Shown: piece by piece, positions 1-9,300 of the stretch
Position numbering within the stretch: position 1 is the first letter of the stretch
Layout of the letters: each line of letters begins with the position of its first letter
Assembly (NCBI RefSeq): GCF_963678635.1
Contig: NC_087070.1
Span: 45,613,467-45,677,466, forward strand
Direction: 5' to 3'
DNA length: 64,000 bases
Source of the DNA: Symsagittifera roscoffensis
Lineage: Eukaryota > Xenacoelomorpha > Acoela > Convolutidae
Position numbers and translations under genes: made by a program
Notes under the pieces: model-generated
The model's database searches: none
Told to the model about the DNA's origin: nothing
Seen by the model: the letters and a program-made list of their open reading frames with translations, nothing else

Positions 1-4
1 AGTC

Positions 5-361
5 TTGAGTGTCATACCAATCGAAACATGGGAAAAGATGGGCTTTGACAAAGGTGACTTGATAGACTCGAGAATACGGCTGTCAGCTGCAAACAAAGGG
101 GCCCTACGGGTGCTGGGCAGGACGCCGATAATAGCCCTCAATTTGGGGGAACGTAACCTGTGGATGAGCTTCATCGTGGTAGAAAACCTAGATGAATCTG
201 ACCAATTCATTTTGGGCAGAGACTTCATCAGGAATTTCGACGTAACGATTGATCTAAATAATGCAATGTTCAGGATACGGAACCCGGATAGGAGGTACGC
301 AATCAAACCGGTAAATTTAATAATGGCGAATGAAAACAAAAGCACCGGTATTCTTGAGTAG
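5..361 (+). CDS. LTR element: retropepsin-like protease, C-terminal part
   Basis: This is the end of a longer ORF entering from the left. The residues near FILGRDFIRNFD match the C-terminal ILGxDF block of Ty3/gypsy aspartic proteases, the segment that follows the flap. The catalytic DTG/DSG block would lie upstream and is not in the window. The ORF overlaps the start of the pol ORF by about 30 bases, the kind of junction at which Ty3/gypsy elements are known to use programmed frameshifting. The apparent start at base 5 is only the first ATG in the window. Confidence 0.75.
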   Translation: MSVIPIETWEKMGFDKGDLIDSRIRLSAANKGALRVLGRTPIIALNLGERNLWMSFIVVENLDESDQFILGRDFIRNFDVTIDLNNAMFRIRNPDRRYAIKPVNLIMANENKSTGILE

Positions 362-3300
362 GAGAGTAAGGTTAAAAGCTAATGAAGCGGCAATCGTAAG
401 CTTGAGGATGAAAAATTATAATGAACTAAGTGACAACAAGCAAGTGTGTATAGTTCCGAATCCCAATAGTCAAAGCGCTGCTGTTTTAGGAAGATCATTT
501 TCGATAACGAAGAGCGGCCTCTGCGTCAGTGTCTTGTTGAATACCCTTGATATACCGATCACGATACAGAGAGGGAGGAAGCTGGGATATGCTTTACCGG
601 TTAAAACTCGATATGAAACAATTGAAAACTCAAAACAAAATGAAGTTGTTGATTGTCCTAATCACAGGGACAAAATTTGTATCTTGAGACGATTGCAGAG
701 AATAAAAGATTCTTCAGGTCTTATCAAATCACTTAAGTCAGAAACGGACGATGGGCTTTCGAGCTGTTCGAACTTTCCAGAGCGACCCACGCTAGATGAA
801 ATGCAAACAGATAAACCGGTTCTGCCGGAGATTGAACATTTAAGGGGCAAACTGAAAGATGAACAGCTCGAAGCTATCAAGGACGTACTAGAGCGGAACG
901 AGGAGGTTTTTTCAAGGCATAAGGCGGATATCGGGTGTTGTAATTTTGTTGAACATGAAATAGAACTTGAGGAAAACGCGGTACCACACAGGGAGGGGGC
1001 GAGGCGCATGACCCCACACAAATCGGACGCGTGTAGAAAAGAAATCGAAACGTTACTAGAGTATGACATGATAGAACCATCCAAGTCACCGTGGGCGTGT
1101 GGAGTAGTGATGGCCAAAAAGAAAGGCGACCAGTTAAGGTTTTGTTGTGACTTTCGATACCTGAACTCCGTCACGGTGAAGGATGCCTATCCCATACCTA
1201 GAATTGATGAGAGCCTCTCGAAGTTAGGTGATGCGAAATTTTTTACGACTCTTGATTTAGGCTCAGCCTTTTGGCAGGTACCATTAAGGAAGCAAGACAG
1301 GGACAAGACAGGGTTCGCCTGCGAGTTGGGTCTGTTTCAATGGAAACGGATGCCGTTTGGACTCTGCAATGCAACAGCCACGTTTCAGCGGCTGATGGCA
1401 CACGCGTTGATAGGCGTGACGAAGAAGTACGGCAACCTGGTAATGTGCTACGTGGACGACGTGGTAATAGCAACGCCGACACTAGAAGACCACATCGAGA
1501 GGCTTGACGAGGTGTTCGCGTGCATGAAAAGATCGGGGCTGAAGTGTAAACCATCAAAGTGCGAGATACTCAAGGACTCGATTAAATATTTGGGAAGGAT
1601 GGTAGATAAGCACGGCATCAGACCTGATCCAGACGCCGTGGAAGCAGTCCTAACCTGGAAATCACCGAAGACGGAGCACCAGCTGATGAGCTTCCTGGGT
1701 TTCGCCAACTATTATAGAGAATTCATCAAGGGCTATGCGGACAAGGTATACCCGATGCAACAACTAATGAGACATAAGGGCAAGAAGTTCACGTGGAACA
1801 ACGCGGCAGAAGAGTCATTCCAGAGAATAAAGAAAGAGCTATGTGAGGCACCAGTACTGGGTATGCCGACAGAGAAGGGGATGTACGTGCTAGACACGGA
1901 CGCGTCAGTAGTCGCTATTTCTGGGATTCTCCATCAAGAACAAGAATGGAATGGGAAGACAGTCTTGAGACTAATAGCATACGGGAGCAAGGTCCTAAGT
2001 GACACAGAAATGAAGTACGGAGCACCGAAAGCAGAGATGTTCGCGGTGGTCACCTTTGTCGAAAAATACAGAGCATACCTAGGCAGTGAGCCCTTCAAGC
2101 TGCGAGTCGACAACCGAGCACTAAGCTGGCTGAAAACGTACTCAATGGACCAGAGCTATATTGGGAGGTGGATAGTTCGCTTGGATGGATACAACATGAT
2201 AATTGAGCACAGAACACGAGATAAACATCAAAATGCTGACAGCTTGAGTAAGAAGACGGAGTTCTACGAGAGGCAAGAACAAAGAGAGGCGGACAGACCT
2301 GAGATCAAAGACGGCTTCTCCTTTATGGACAAAGAAACGTACGACAGTCTTCCACTCACGAGATGGCTGGACAAATCAGGCAAACCGATTGAAGATCATC
2401 CTGAATTGCCGAAAGAGCCTCTTGAGAAGACCATCTTGAAGAAAAGCAGAGGGATTCCGATAGGAATAATGCTCAAATCCAAGATCGTGAGGGAAACACT
2501 CAAGGCGAAAGGTTATGATCTCATCCAGGTAGAGGAGGGAACGGTCCGAATAGATGAAGACTTAATGAGGTTGCTTGAGAAACTATCAGATGACCAAGGG
2601 AAAGGTCAGGAGGCACCGGAACTAACCATACTTCGGAGAGAAGAAACAGTGAACAATACTGACGTCTCAAAAGGAAGCATCACTGATAGCAAGGAGGTTG
2701 TGCGATCACTAGTTGAAAAAATCCCCGACAAAATTCTGGAGCAGACAAAAGTCAGGGATAAGAAAGTAACATTCAGAGAAGAAGTTGAACACCTGGGACT
2801 AGATCAAGAGTCCGGGGAGTGGTCCAGATTCATGGAAGAAGACGAAACCGGAGAAGGGAAATTGTCCGGGGAGCGTGAAGAATGGGATGAAGACTCGGAT
2901 GAGAGCAGCGAAGACCAAGACAGTCTATGCATGATACTGGCGGAAGAGAAGATAAGACAGCACGACAGGGAATTACAGACGGATCCATCTTCAGGGACGT
3001 ACAATCTGGAAATACAAGAGGTACGAGGTGGTGAAGAGCTCGAGAAAATAGCAGTTTCAAGAAAACCACTAAGGGAACTATCGTGCAACTCAAACGTCAG
3101 AACGAATCTGGTACCAGAAGACGACATGAAAATCGTGAAAAGGATGATATGTGTGAAGCTGAGCGATGACATCCACAACCCTGGTGAAATGAATGGACAG
3201 ATCATGGCGCTAAAGGAGCACGTTAAGGCGAGATACAGGCTGTCTGACCTAATAAGGGCCCAGAGGAATGACAAAATGACAAGTAACCTCTCCAAATGGA

Positions 3301-4793
3301 TCCATTCGGGAGTCAAGGAGAAGGGGGAACTTGAGGAAGACAGCTACAAGATCTTGAGCCAGTTCTACAAAGAAAAGAGAGATTTACTTTATCACACAGC
3401 TGAAGGGGTGGTAGCGTGCAAGAGAAGAGATGAGGAAAAAATATTACACAAACACAACCTCATCATACTACCACAATTGTACCAAACGGAGGTGCTTTTC
3501 AGATCACACGACCAGATGGGCCACCAGGGGATAGATAAAGTACAACAAAGGATACTTCACAGGTTTGATTGGCCGGGAATGAGAAAAGCTTGCGAGAGAT
3601 GGGTGAATGCCTGCCTAGCATGCCTTCAAGTAAAAGACCCAAGGAAGATGAAGTTTCCCCTCAAGTCTGTCGAGAGTTCGGAATTCAATGAAGTGGTGCA
3701 GATAGACCATCAGAAAATCTGCATGACGGAGTCGGGTTATAACCAAATACTAGTTATAATAGATCACTTCACCAAGTTGGCGGAAGCGGTTCCGTGCCAG
3801 ACAGCCTCGGCAGAGGAGACATGTGATCACCTGATAACGCATTGGATATCGCGGTATGGTTGTCCAATGACTTTCCAGTCGGACAACGGCAAGGCTTTTG
3901 TGGGGGACTTGACAAAAGAATTGATGAAGAGATCACACATTGCTCAAGCGCACTCGACGACCTATCATCCACAGACCAATGGGTTGGTAGAGAGACAGAA
4001 CAGGACACTGGTCAACATGCTCAGGGTGTACTGCTCGAGATACATGACGGACTGGGACAAATACCTGCCACAGGTAGTAGGAGCCTATAATAGTACTCAG
4101 CACTCAACGACGGGTATCAGTCCTTTCATGATGTTGACAGGCAGGGAAAGGGCAATGCCTATAACATTCTTCTACCCGGAGTACGAGGGGAAGAGGACGT
4201 CACCTCAAGCATACGTGAAGGAAGCGATCAAAAGACAACAAGAGCTAAACGAGCTATGTCGGAGAAACACGGCGCAAGCGCAAATGAGGCAACGCAAGAA
4301 ATATGACGAAAAGATACTAAGAGCAAAGCCATACGAAGTGGGCCAATACGTGTGGGTCTTCCAAAATGTCATACCGCCCAAGGGAACAAAGAAACTACTC
4401 AAGAAATGGAGAGGACCGTTCATGATTACGGAAGTACATCAACAAGGACGGTTCTATCGCTTGAGTACAGGGCGAGCAGCACATTACGAAAATCTGAAGC
4501 CTCATGTCCCGTCCCCGGAGGACTGGTGCCTACCAAAAGACATGGAAGGTCTTGAGTACCTGGTGGTGGAACCAGCGTGCGAAGTGAATGAGAAAGGCAC
4601 TAGAGAGAAAAATGATGGTAATGAGAACTTGAGTTTGGACGACAACGAAAAGATAGAAGTGGAGTCGGATGCAGGTTCATTTGTTGAGAAGACTGGAACG
4701 ACCCAGAGCAAAACGAGGTACCGAAGTGGATGGAGCCGGATCGACCAACACCACCGGAAACCAGGACTGGCAATCGTAAACGCACAGGCATGA
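330..4793 (+). CDS. pol: LTR element: pol (RT, RNase H, integrase)
   Basis: Domains in order: a linker (residues 1-210); reverse transcriptase at about 215-430 with the FCCDFRYLN and LDLGSAFWQ blocks and the active-site YVDD at 374-377; RNase H at about 500-650 (first acid in VLDTDAS); an acidic, low-complexity spacer at about 655-1035; an HHCC zinc finger at about 1040-1105; and a DDE integrase core with acids in VVQIDH, FQSDNGKAF and GLVERQNR, followed by a basic C-terminal domain. This is the Ty3/gypsy (Metaviridae) order. The spacer of nearly 400 residues between RNase H and integrase is much longer than usual for the family. The last 64 bases overlap the next ORF. The family assignment is secure; the true N-terminus depends on how the protein is made from the upstream frame. 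Confidence 0.95.
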   Translation: MKTKAPVFLSRRVRLKANEAAIVSLRMKNYNELSDNKQVCIVPNPNSQSAAVLGRSFSITKSGLCVSVLLNTLDIPITIQRGRKLGYALPVKTRYETIENSKQNEVVDCPNHRDKICILRRLQRIKDSSGLIKSLKSETDDGLSSCSNFPERPTLDEMQTDKPVLPEIEHLRGKLKDEQLEAIKDVLERNEEVFSRHKADIGCCNFVEHEIELEENAVPHREGARRMTPHKSDACRKEIETLLEYDMIEPSKSPWACGVVMAKKKGDQLRFCCDFRYLNSVTVKDAYPIPRIDESLSKLGDAKFFTTLDLGSAFWQVPLRKQDRDKTGFACELGLFQWKRMPFGLCNATATFQRLMAHALIGVTKKYGNLVMCYVDDVVIATPTLEDHIERLDEVFACMKRSGLKCKPSKCEILKDSIKYLGRMVDKHGIRPDPDAVEAVLTWKSPKTEHQLMSFLGFANYYREFIKGYADKVYPMQQLMRHKGKKFTWNNAAEESFQRIKKELCEAPVLGMPTEKGMYVLDTDASVVAISGILHQEQEWNGKTVLRLIAYGSKVLSDTEMKYGAPKAEMFAVVTFVEKYRAYLGSEPFKLRVDNRALSWLKTYSMDQSYIGRWIVRLDGYNMIIEHRTRDKHQNADSLSKKTEFYERQEQREADRPEIKDGFSFMDKETYDSLPLTRWLDKSGKPIEDHPELPKEPLEKTILKKSRGIPIGIMLKSKIVRETLKAKGYDLIQVEEGTVRIDEDLMRLLEKLSDDQGKGQEAPELTILRREETVNNTDVSKGSITDSKEVVRSLVEKIPDKILEQTKVRDKKVTFREEVEHLGLDQESGEWSRFMEEDETGEGKLSGEREEWDEDSDESSEDQDSLCMILAEEKIRQHDRELQTDPSSGTYNLEIQEVRGGEELEKIAVSRKPLRELSCNSNVRTNLVPEDDMKIVKRMICVKLSDDIHNPGEMNGQIMALKEHVKARYRLSDLIRAQRNDKMTSNLSKWIHSGVKEKGELEEDSYKILSQFYKEKRDLLYHTAEGVVACKRRDEEKILHKHNLIILPQLYQTEVLFRSHDQMGHQGIDKVQQRILHRFDWPGMRKACERWVNACLACLQVKDPRKMKFPLKSVESSEFNEVVQIDHQKICMTESGYNQILVIIDHFTKLAEAVPCQTASAEETCDHLITHWISRYGCPMTFQSDNGKAFVGDLTKELMKRSHIAQAHSTTYHPQTNGLVERQNRTLVNMLRVYCSRYMTDWDKYLPQVVGAYNSTQHSTTGISPFMMLTGRERAMPITFFYPEYEGKRTSPQAYVKEAIKRQQELNELCRRNTAQAQMRQRKKYDEKILRAKPYEVGQYVWVFQNVIPPKGTKKLLKKWRGPFMITEVHQQGRFYRLSTGRAAHYENLKPHVPSPEDWCLPKDMEGLEYLVVEPACEVNEKGTREKNDGNENLSLDDNEKIEVESDAGSFVEKTGTTQSKTRYRSGWSRIDQHHRKPGLAIVNAQA

Positions 4794-5818
4794 GGTACAA
4801 TAGGTACGGGGATGACTTCTTGATCGATAAGATACAGCCAGACAAGTTGGGCGATGAACTACTAAGCGCAGGCGAACTGGAAGCCGAAGAGGAATGGCAA
4901 GCGATTGACGATGGTGGACATTATCCGCAGGATGATTACTCGACGCCAGAATTGGAGACGGATCTCGAGCAGAGTGAAATAGAAAGGAGGGAGAACACGA
5001 ACTTGAGGATTCTAGAGTGGATGCGTGATGTCAAAGACGAGAGCCGCGAAGGACAAAGCATTCAGCAAATCGATGTATCAGCAGCAAATTACATGAAGAC
5101 AGAGGACCCTCTTTTCGGATGGGCAGCAACAGACAGGCCACTGGACATCCCTAAGGACAATTCAGACCCGACTACATCGACGGGGACGTCGATAAATATT
5201 TTTGTCCGGGGAGTGGGGGTAGGACTTACCCACACCGAAAATTTGATGATAAAGAAGCTCAAGGAAGTGAGGGAAACAAGCGGATTGGAACTGGAGGAAG
5301 AAGAACCAGAGCCTACCATAGGAAGGAATTTCAAAACGAAATTCGAAATACCCAATGAATACTCAGAGAACATCATGATAACGGATAGCGACTTCATCCT
5401 GTCAAACAGGACCAGCGCGATCTGCATCACGGCGGACATGAGTTTCAAATCAAGATTGGAGGCTGACTTCAGAAGAGAGTACCAGAACGTAGAGTTTCTG
5501 TTCAGACAGAGGCCAGGACTGGGAGGCATAGCAGCGCTTCCACCGTCAGTGGCACAAGTCCCGGGCAAATACCTCTGCTTCCTAGTAACGAGAGTCAACG
5601 ACAGAAACACAATTGATCCCGAACACGTGATATTGGCACTGACAAGACAACGTGACTTCATGATTGAAAGAGGAATAGTGGAGGTCTCGATGCCGGTGTA
5701 CGACCCAAACAGGGGCAAACTGAGCTCGAGGGAATTGTATGCTATCCTACATGTGGTCTTTGCAGAAACCGAGATAATGGTGCATCTTCACAAGAAGTAC
5801 TACTTGAGCATCGCCTGA
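4730..5818 (+). CDS. LTR element: ORF with macro-domain-like C-terminus
   Basis: A 362-residue ORF overlapping the end of pol by 64 bases. Residues 1-200 are acidic and low in complexity. Residues about 220-361 resemble the macro (ADP-ribose-binding) fold of the TARG1/OARD1 type: a strand ending ICITADMS, a helix with LEADFRREY, GGIAALPP, a KYLCFLVTR strand (compare RYIYYLITK of TARG1), a long helix, a VEVSMPVYDP strand, and a final helix-strand AETEIMVHL. The order and spacing of these blocks fit along the whole domain, but this is a comparison from memory, not a search. Macro domains bind or remove ADP-ribose; some RNA viruses use one against host PARP-based defence. Whether this one binds ADP-ribose is unknown. 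Confidence 0.6.
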   Translation: MEPDRPTPPETRTGNRKRTGMRYNRYGDDFLIDKIQPDKLGDELLSAGELEAEEEWQAIDDGGHYPQDDYSTPELETDLEQSEIERRENTNLRILEWMRDVKDESREGQSIQQIDVSAANYMKTEDPLFGWAATDRPLDIPKDNSDPTTSTGTSINIFVRGVGVGLTHTENLMIKKLKEVRETSGLELEEEEPEPTIGRNFKTKFEIPNEYSENIMITDSDFILSNRTSAICITADMSFKSRLEADFRREYQNVEFLFRQRPGLGGIAALPPSVAQVPGKYLCFLVTRVNDRNTIDPEHVILALTRQRDFMIERGIVEVSMPVYDPNRGKLSSRELYAILHVVFAETEIMVHLHKKYYLSIA

Positions 5819-6361
5819 GTCGGGTACATGGAGGTATCGAGTCGGGTGTGAGGGAGGAGTCTTGAGTTAGGTACTGGGGTGCGGCGCAGGTAAAGGGATC
5901 TTAAGATGTGATTGGCATGACAATTGAATTTTAAAAGAAAGAATTGATGGTGCTAAAACATAAAATGAATCTGCATGTTCTTAAGGGAAATCCAATCGAA
6001 TTGTTTTAAGTGATATGTGCATGATAGGATTTTAATCATATGGGTAAAAGGGGGGTCTCTAGGTCAGGAACGTGACATACTAAGTTTTAATGAGCTTTAT
6101 GTTTTCAGATCAAGTTTGAAAAACAAAGTTGAATATCCAACTACACTCAAGCGAGAAACAGAAGAAGAGAATCGTGATTGGACACGCAATAATTCGGATC
6201 TACAGCAAGTGCTTGCAAGAGAAAATTCCTAGAGAATTCTTGAATTAGGTAATTCTTGAGTTGGTAAGGTAATACTTGAGTTGGTAAGGTAATTCTTGAG
6301 TTGGTAAGGTAATTCTTGAGCTGGTTGACATCTATCTACACACATCCCGAAGTTATAAAGA
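5819..6361 (+). promoter_or_regulatory. LTR element: noncoding spacer before the 2,378-residue ORF
   Basis: A noncoding stretch of 543 bases, AT-richer than the ORFs on either side. It holds a 20-bp tandem repeat near its right end (separate entry). A possible donor (cag/GTAAAG near 5,888) and acceptor (tttcag near 6,110) could allow a spliced subgenomic message, as retroelements with downstream ORFs are known to use. That pairing is only a guess from motif appearance. Confidence 0.35.
6235..6325 (+). repeat. 20-bp tandem repeat in the element leader
   Basis: About four copies of a unit close to AATTCTTGAGTTGGTAAGGT, placed head to tail, ending about 37 bases before the ATG of the 2,378-residue ORF. 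Each unit contains CTTGAG or a close variant, the hexamer enriched throughout the element. A role as a binding site or translation leader is conceivable but not shown. Confidence 0.85.
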
Positions 6362-9300
6362 ATGGCAGACCGATTCTGGAACTCTATGCCCACGGCTCTG
6401 CAGAGGCCCACTCTTGACGAGCTGTACAGACGCTTGAGGGACCTGGACCACACCCAGATCGACGAGAGAATGGCGGTGATGCTGAATGCGATCCTCCAGT
6501 TGGAGGACCAGGGCGAGTGCAGGGAGTCTGCGACGGAGGCTGTCTTGATAGTCGGCTACACCACCGAGGGCATATCAAATCGAGCACAGACCAGATGGTT
6601 GTCTTGGAATGCGGATGGAGGAGTAAGGGGCTTTGACTTGGCAAGAAATCCTGGCCTGAGTAACAACACCGAACACGGCGCAGGAGAGTTCCCGCTACCG
6701 ACGAGGCCAACAGCGAGATCCACGGGCCAGAGCTCGAGTAAGCTGCCGTCGATGTCGCGAGCGCAACAGACGACCGAGGCATATCCGGAGCTGGGAGTCC
6801 TAAGGAAAGAGCTTGAGAAGGCGCTGAAGGAAAGGAATAAAGCGAACCTCGATCGGGATCAGGCGAAGTTGGATAGGGAGAGGCTTCAGCTGGAGAGAGA
6901 CCAGGCAGTCGACGAGCGAGATCAGACGTTGAAGTTACTTGAGATGCTAAGGGCGGAACATCAGCAGGAGCTAAAGGTGCGGGAGAACGCCGCGAATCGC
7001 GATCAACTAAAGTCGGAGTTGGAAAGGATAGAACAACGACAACGCGAGCTTGACGCACAAAAGGGAGCCAGGTCAAACGAACGGGTGGTGACAAGCTCGA
7101 GGCCAGAGTCACGCATGGAGGTGGATGAAGCTCCCAGGGCTAGAGGACGGTTCAACCTTGACCGCGAGGCCAGGGAACACATGAGTGAAGGGTTGGAGGT
7201 CTGGATACCGAATGACGTGACGCCTTCCTTGCGCAATCTAGAGACCCAACCTGTACGTCCTCTGATGGATGTGGTGTTACCAGGATATACACCAACCTCG
7301 ACCTCGAGCGGCAGTCAGGTGAGTGGCGCCTCATCGCGCCTGAAGGAGCTGGGTGAGAAGTTGCAGCAGCAGAGCCGTGAAAGATCGACAAGGCCAGAGC
7401 TTCCCCCGACTTGGAGGGAACAGCCGGTCAGAAACGTCGTGATCACGAGCTACAAGAAGAACACAGAGGGGAACTACCACAAGCATAGTCGGCTGGACTG
7501 GAGTGCGGAACAGCAAGCCAGGAGGGACTGCTTCCACGACGCAGCCTGGGTGCAGTATCTAGCGCCACCTCGTGTGCCAGAGGGTGCGGTTCACCTGATT
7601 ATAGGGGACAGCCTGGTGCGGGTGTTGACCCAGATCCGGTCACATTGGCAGACTGGAGTCTTGAGTTTCGCTGGAGCTGCTACGCCACAGATGTTGGCAA
7701 CCCTGGACATGCTAGGAATGAACAAAGTTTACACAGTCACCCTGATGGTTGGGACCAACGACGTGTCAAGAGGAGAAGCAAGGAAAGTGACGAGGCTGTG
7801 CGACAAGATGAGTTGCCTTCTTGAGGAGCTGAGGATCCAAATGGATCCCATCCTGCTGACGATATGCACGGTCCCCTATAACATGATGTTTGATCAACAC
7901 TCCCTAGAAATGAACCAGAGGGTGCGGAGCCTGAACAAGGCGATCCGAGACATACACCGAAACAGTGTGCTTCCTCTCAGGCTGTTGGACGTTGCAGAAC
8001 GCATGGAGAACAAGGGATTCCCTGAAGACACCTCGAAAGATGGAATCCATTTCGATAGGCCAAGGGGAGCGGAGTGGCTGAACGACGTCTTCCAGGAACA
8101 TATAAACACGCTAGAGGCGGACCTGCTGGAGACAGCCCAATTCACGTTAGGACCACCTCCCAACCCACCATTCCTTGCCTCGAGGGCCTTGGCTGGTCGC
8201 TTAGGAGCGAGAGTTGATACTAGAGACAGTTCAAGGAGCAATCAGACCCGATTGCAGAGTGCCACGCCAATGGAGTCGGAGGAGGCAGAGTCATCAACGC
8301 CTCCGGGCTCGGCGATGTCCTCCGTGGTGGTGGCAGATGGCAGGAGAGAAAAGAAGTCTAGGGAGACTACCCGCTTGAGATATCCTGAGAAGGTGAGGGA
8401 ACTGGATCTAGAGACCTTGGAATGCAGACGAGAGTTGGCGGAAACCCTGGGGATCGAACGAGTGTCGCATGAGGACTTGAATAGACATCATTGCGTAGAC
8501 TGGTTGAAAGCACACGAGGCGCATTTCTCGAGAACGAAGTTAATGGAGACTACAGACCTGACTGGAATTCCCACAAAAACGATCATGGGACCCATTAACT
8601 ACAGGCCTCTTAAGCAGCTAGGGAGTCCTGGACTTATAGTAGAACCTCCCAAGCACCGAACTGGCATCGCCAGGATCAGGTTGGCAACCCCGGCGCAATT
8701 GAAGGTAGTAGACAAGCTACTCAACCCGGGGGGAATGGAGTTGCCTGACGCTGCTTACGAAGGTCCAAAGTTGGCAGAGGATCCCAGGTACGGGAAGCCC
8801 TGTGGCGGCACCCAATTGGCCAAGACTCTGGCAGTTTATGATAGAGCAGATCCAGCTGCTGCAAGAGTGATCATTGTGGCGGGATCAGACTTCGAAGGAA
8901 CGTCTCCCAAGTTGTTCTGGCCGGAGACTCTGGTATACTCTTTGCCAGGAGCCGAATTGAACCAGATGTTGACCCTAGTGGTGGCAATAAAGTCGGAGAT
9001 GCCCTGTGAACCTGAGCTGCTATTGTTTGCAGGAATGAATGACCACCTGCACGCGATGGGACTTCTTGAGCAACTGAAGGGCAAGGAGATTCCGACATCG
9101 AAGAAGATATGGGAGGCTATTCAGGCGTTATTTGCGGCGATGAATGAGGTACAAGAGAACGTAGCCTCGAGATTTGGGTCCAAGACAAAGGTGGTGTTTA
9201 CCACATCCCCAGGATACGCCAGCATGCCACCCGCCCTACAATTCGTGTATGCGGTCTTAATCTTGATAGCGGAAGGGAGTGAATGGCGGATTCTGATGGC

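Noticed and set aside
662-1174. Long antisense ORFs throughout the LTR element (for example 662-1174, 6384-7112, 11503-12390 and 13161-13688)
   Set aside because: They are shadows of the long + strand ORFs, rich in Ser, Leu and Pro, as expected from the reverse of charged coding DNA.
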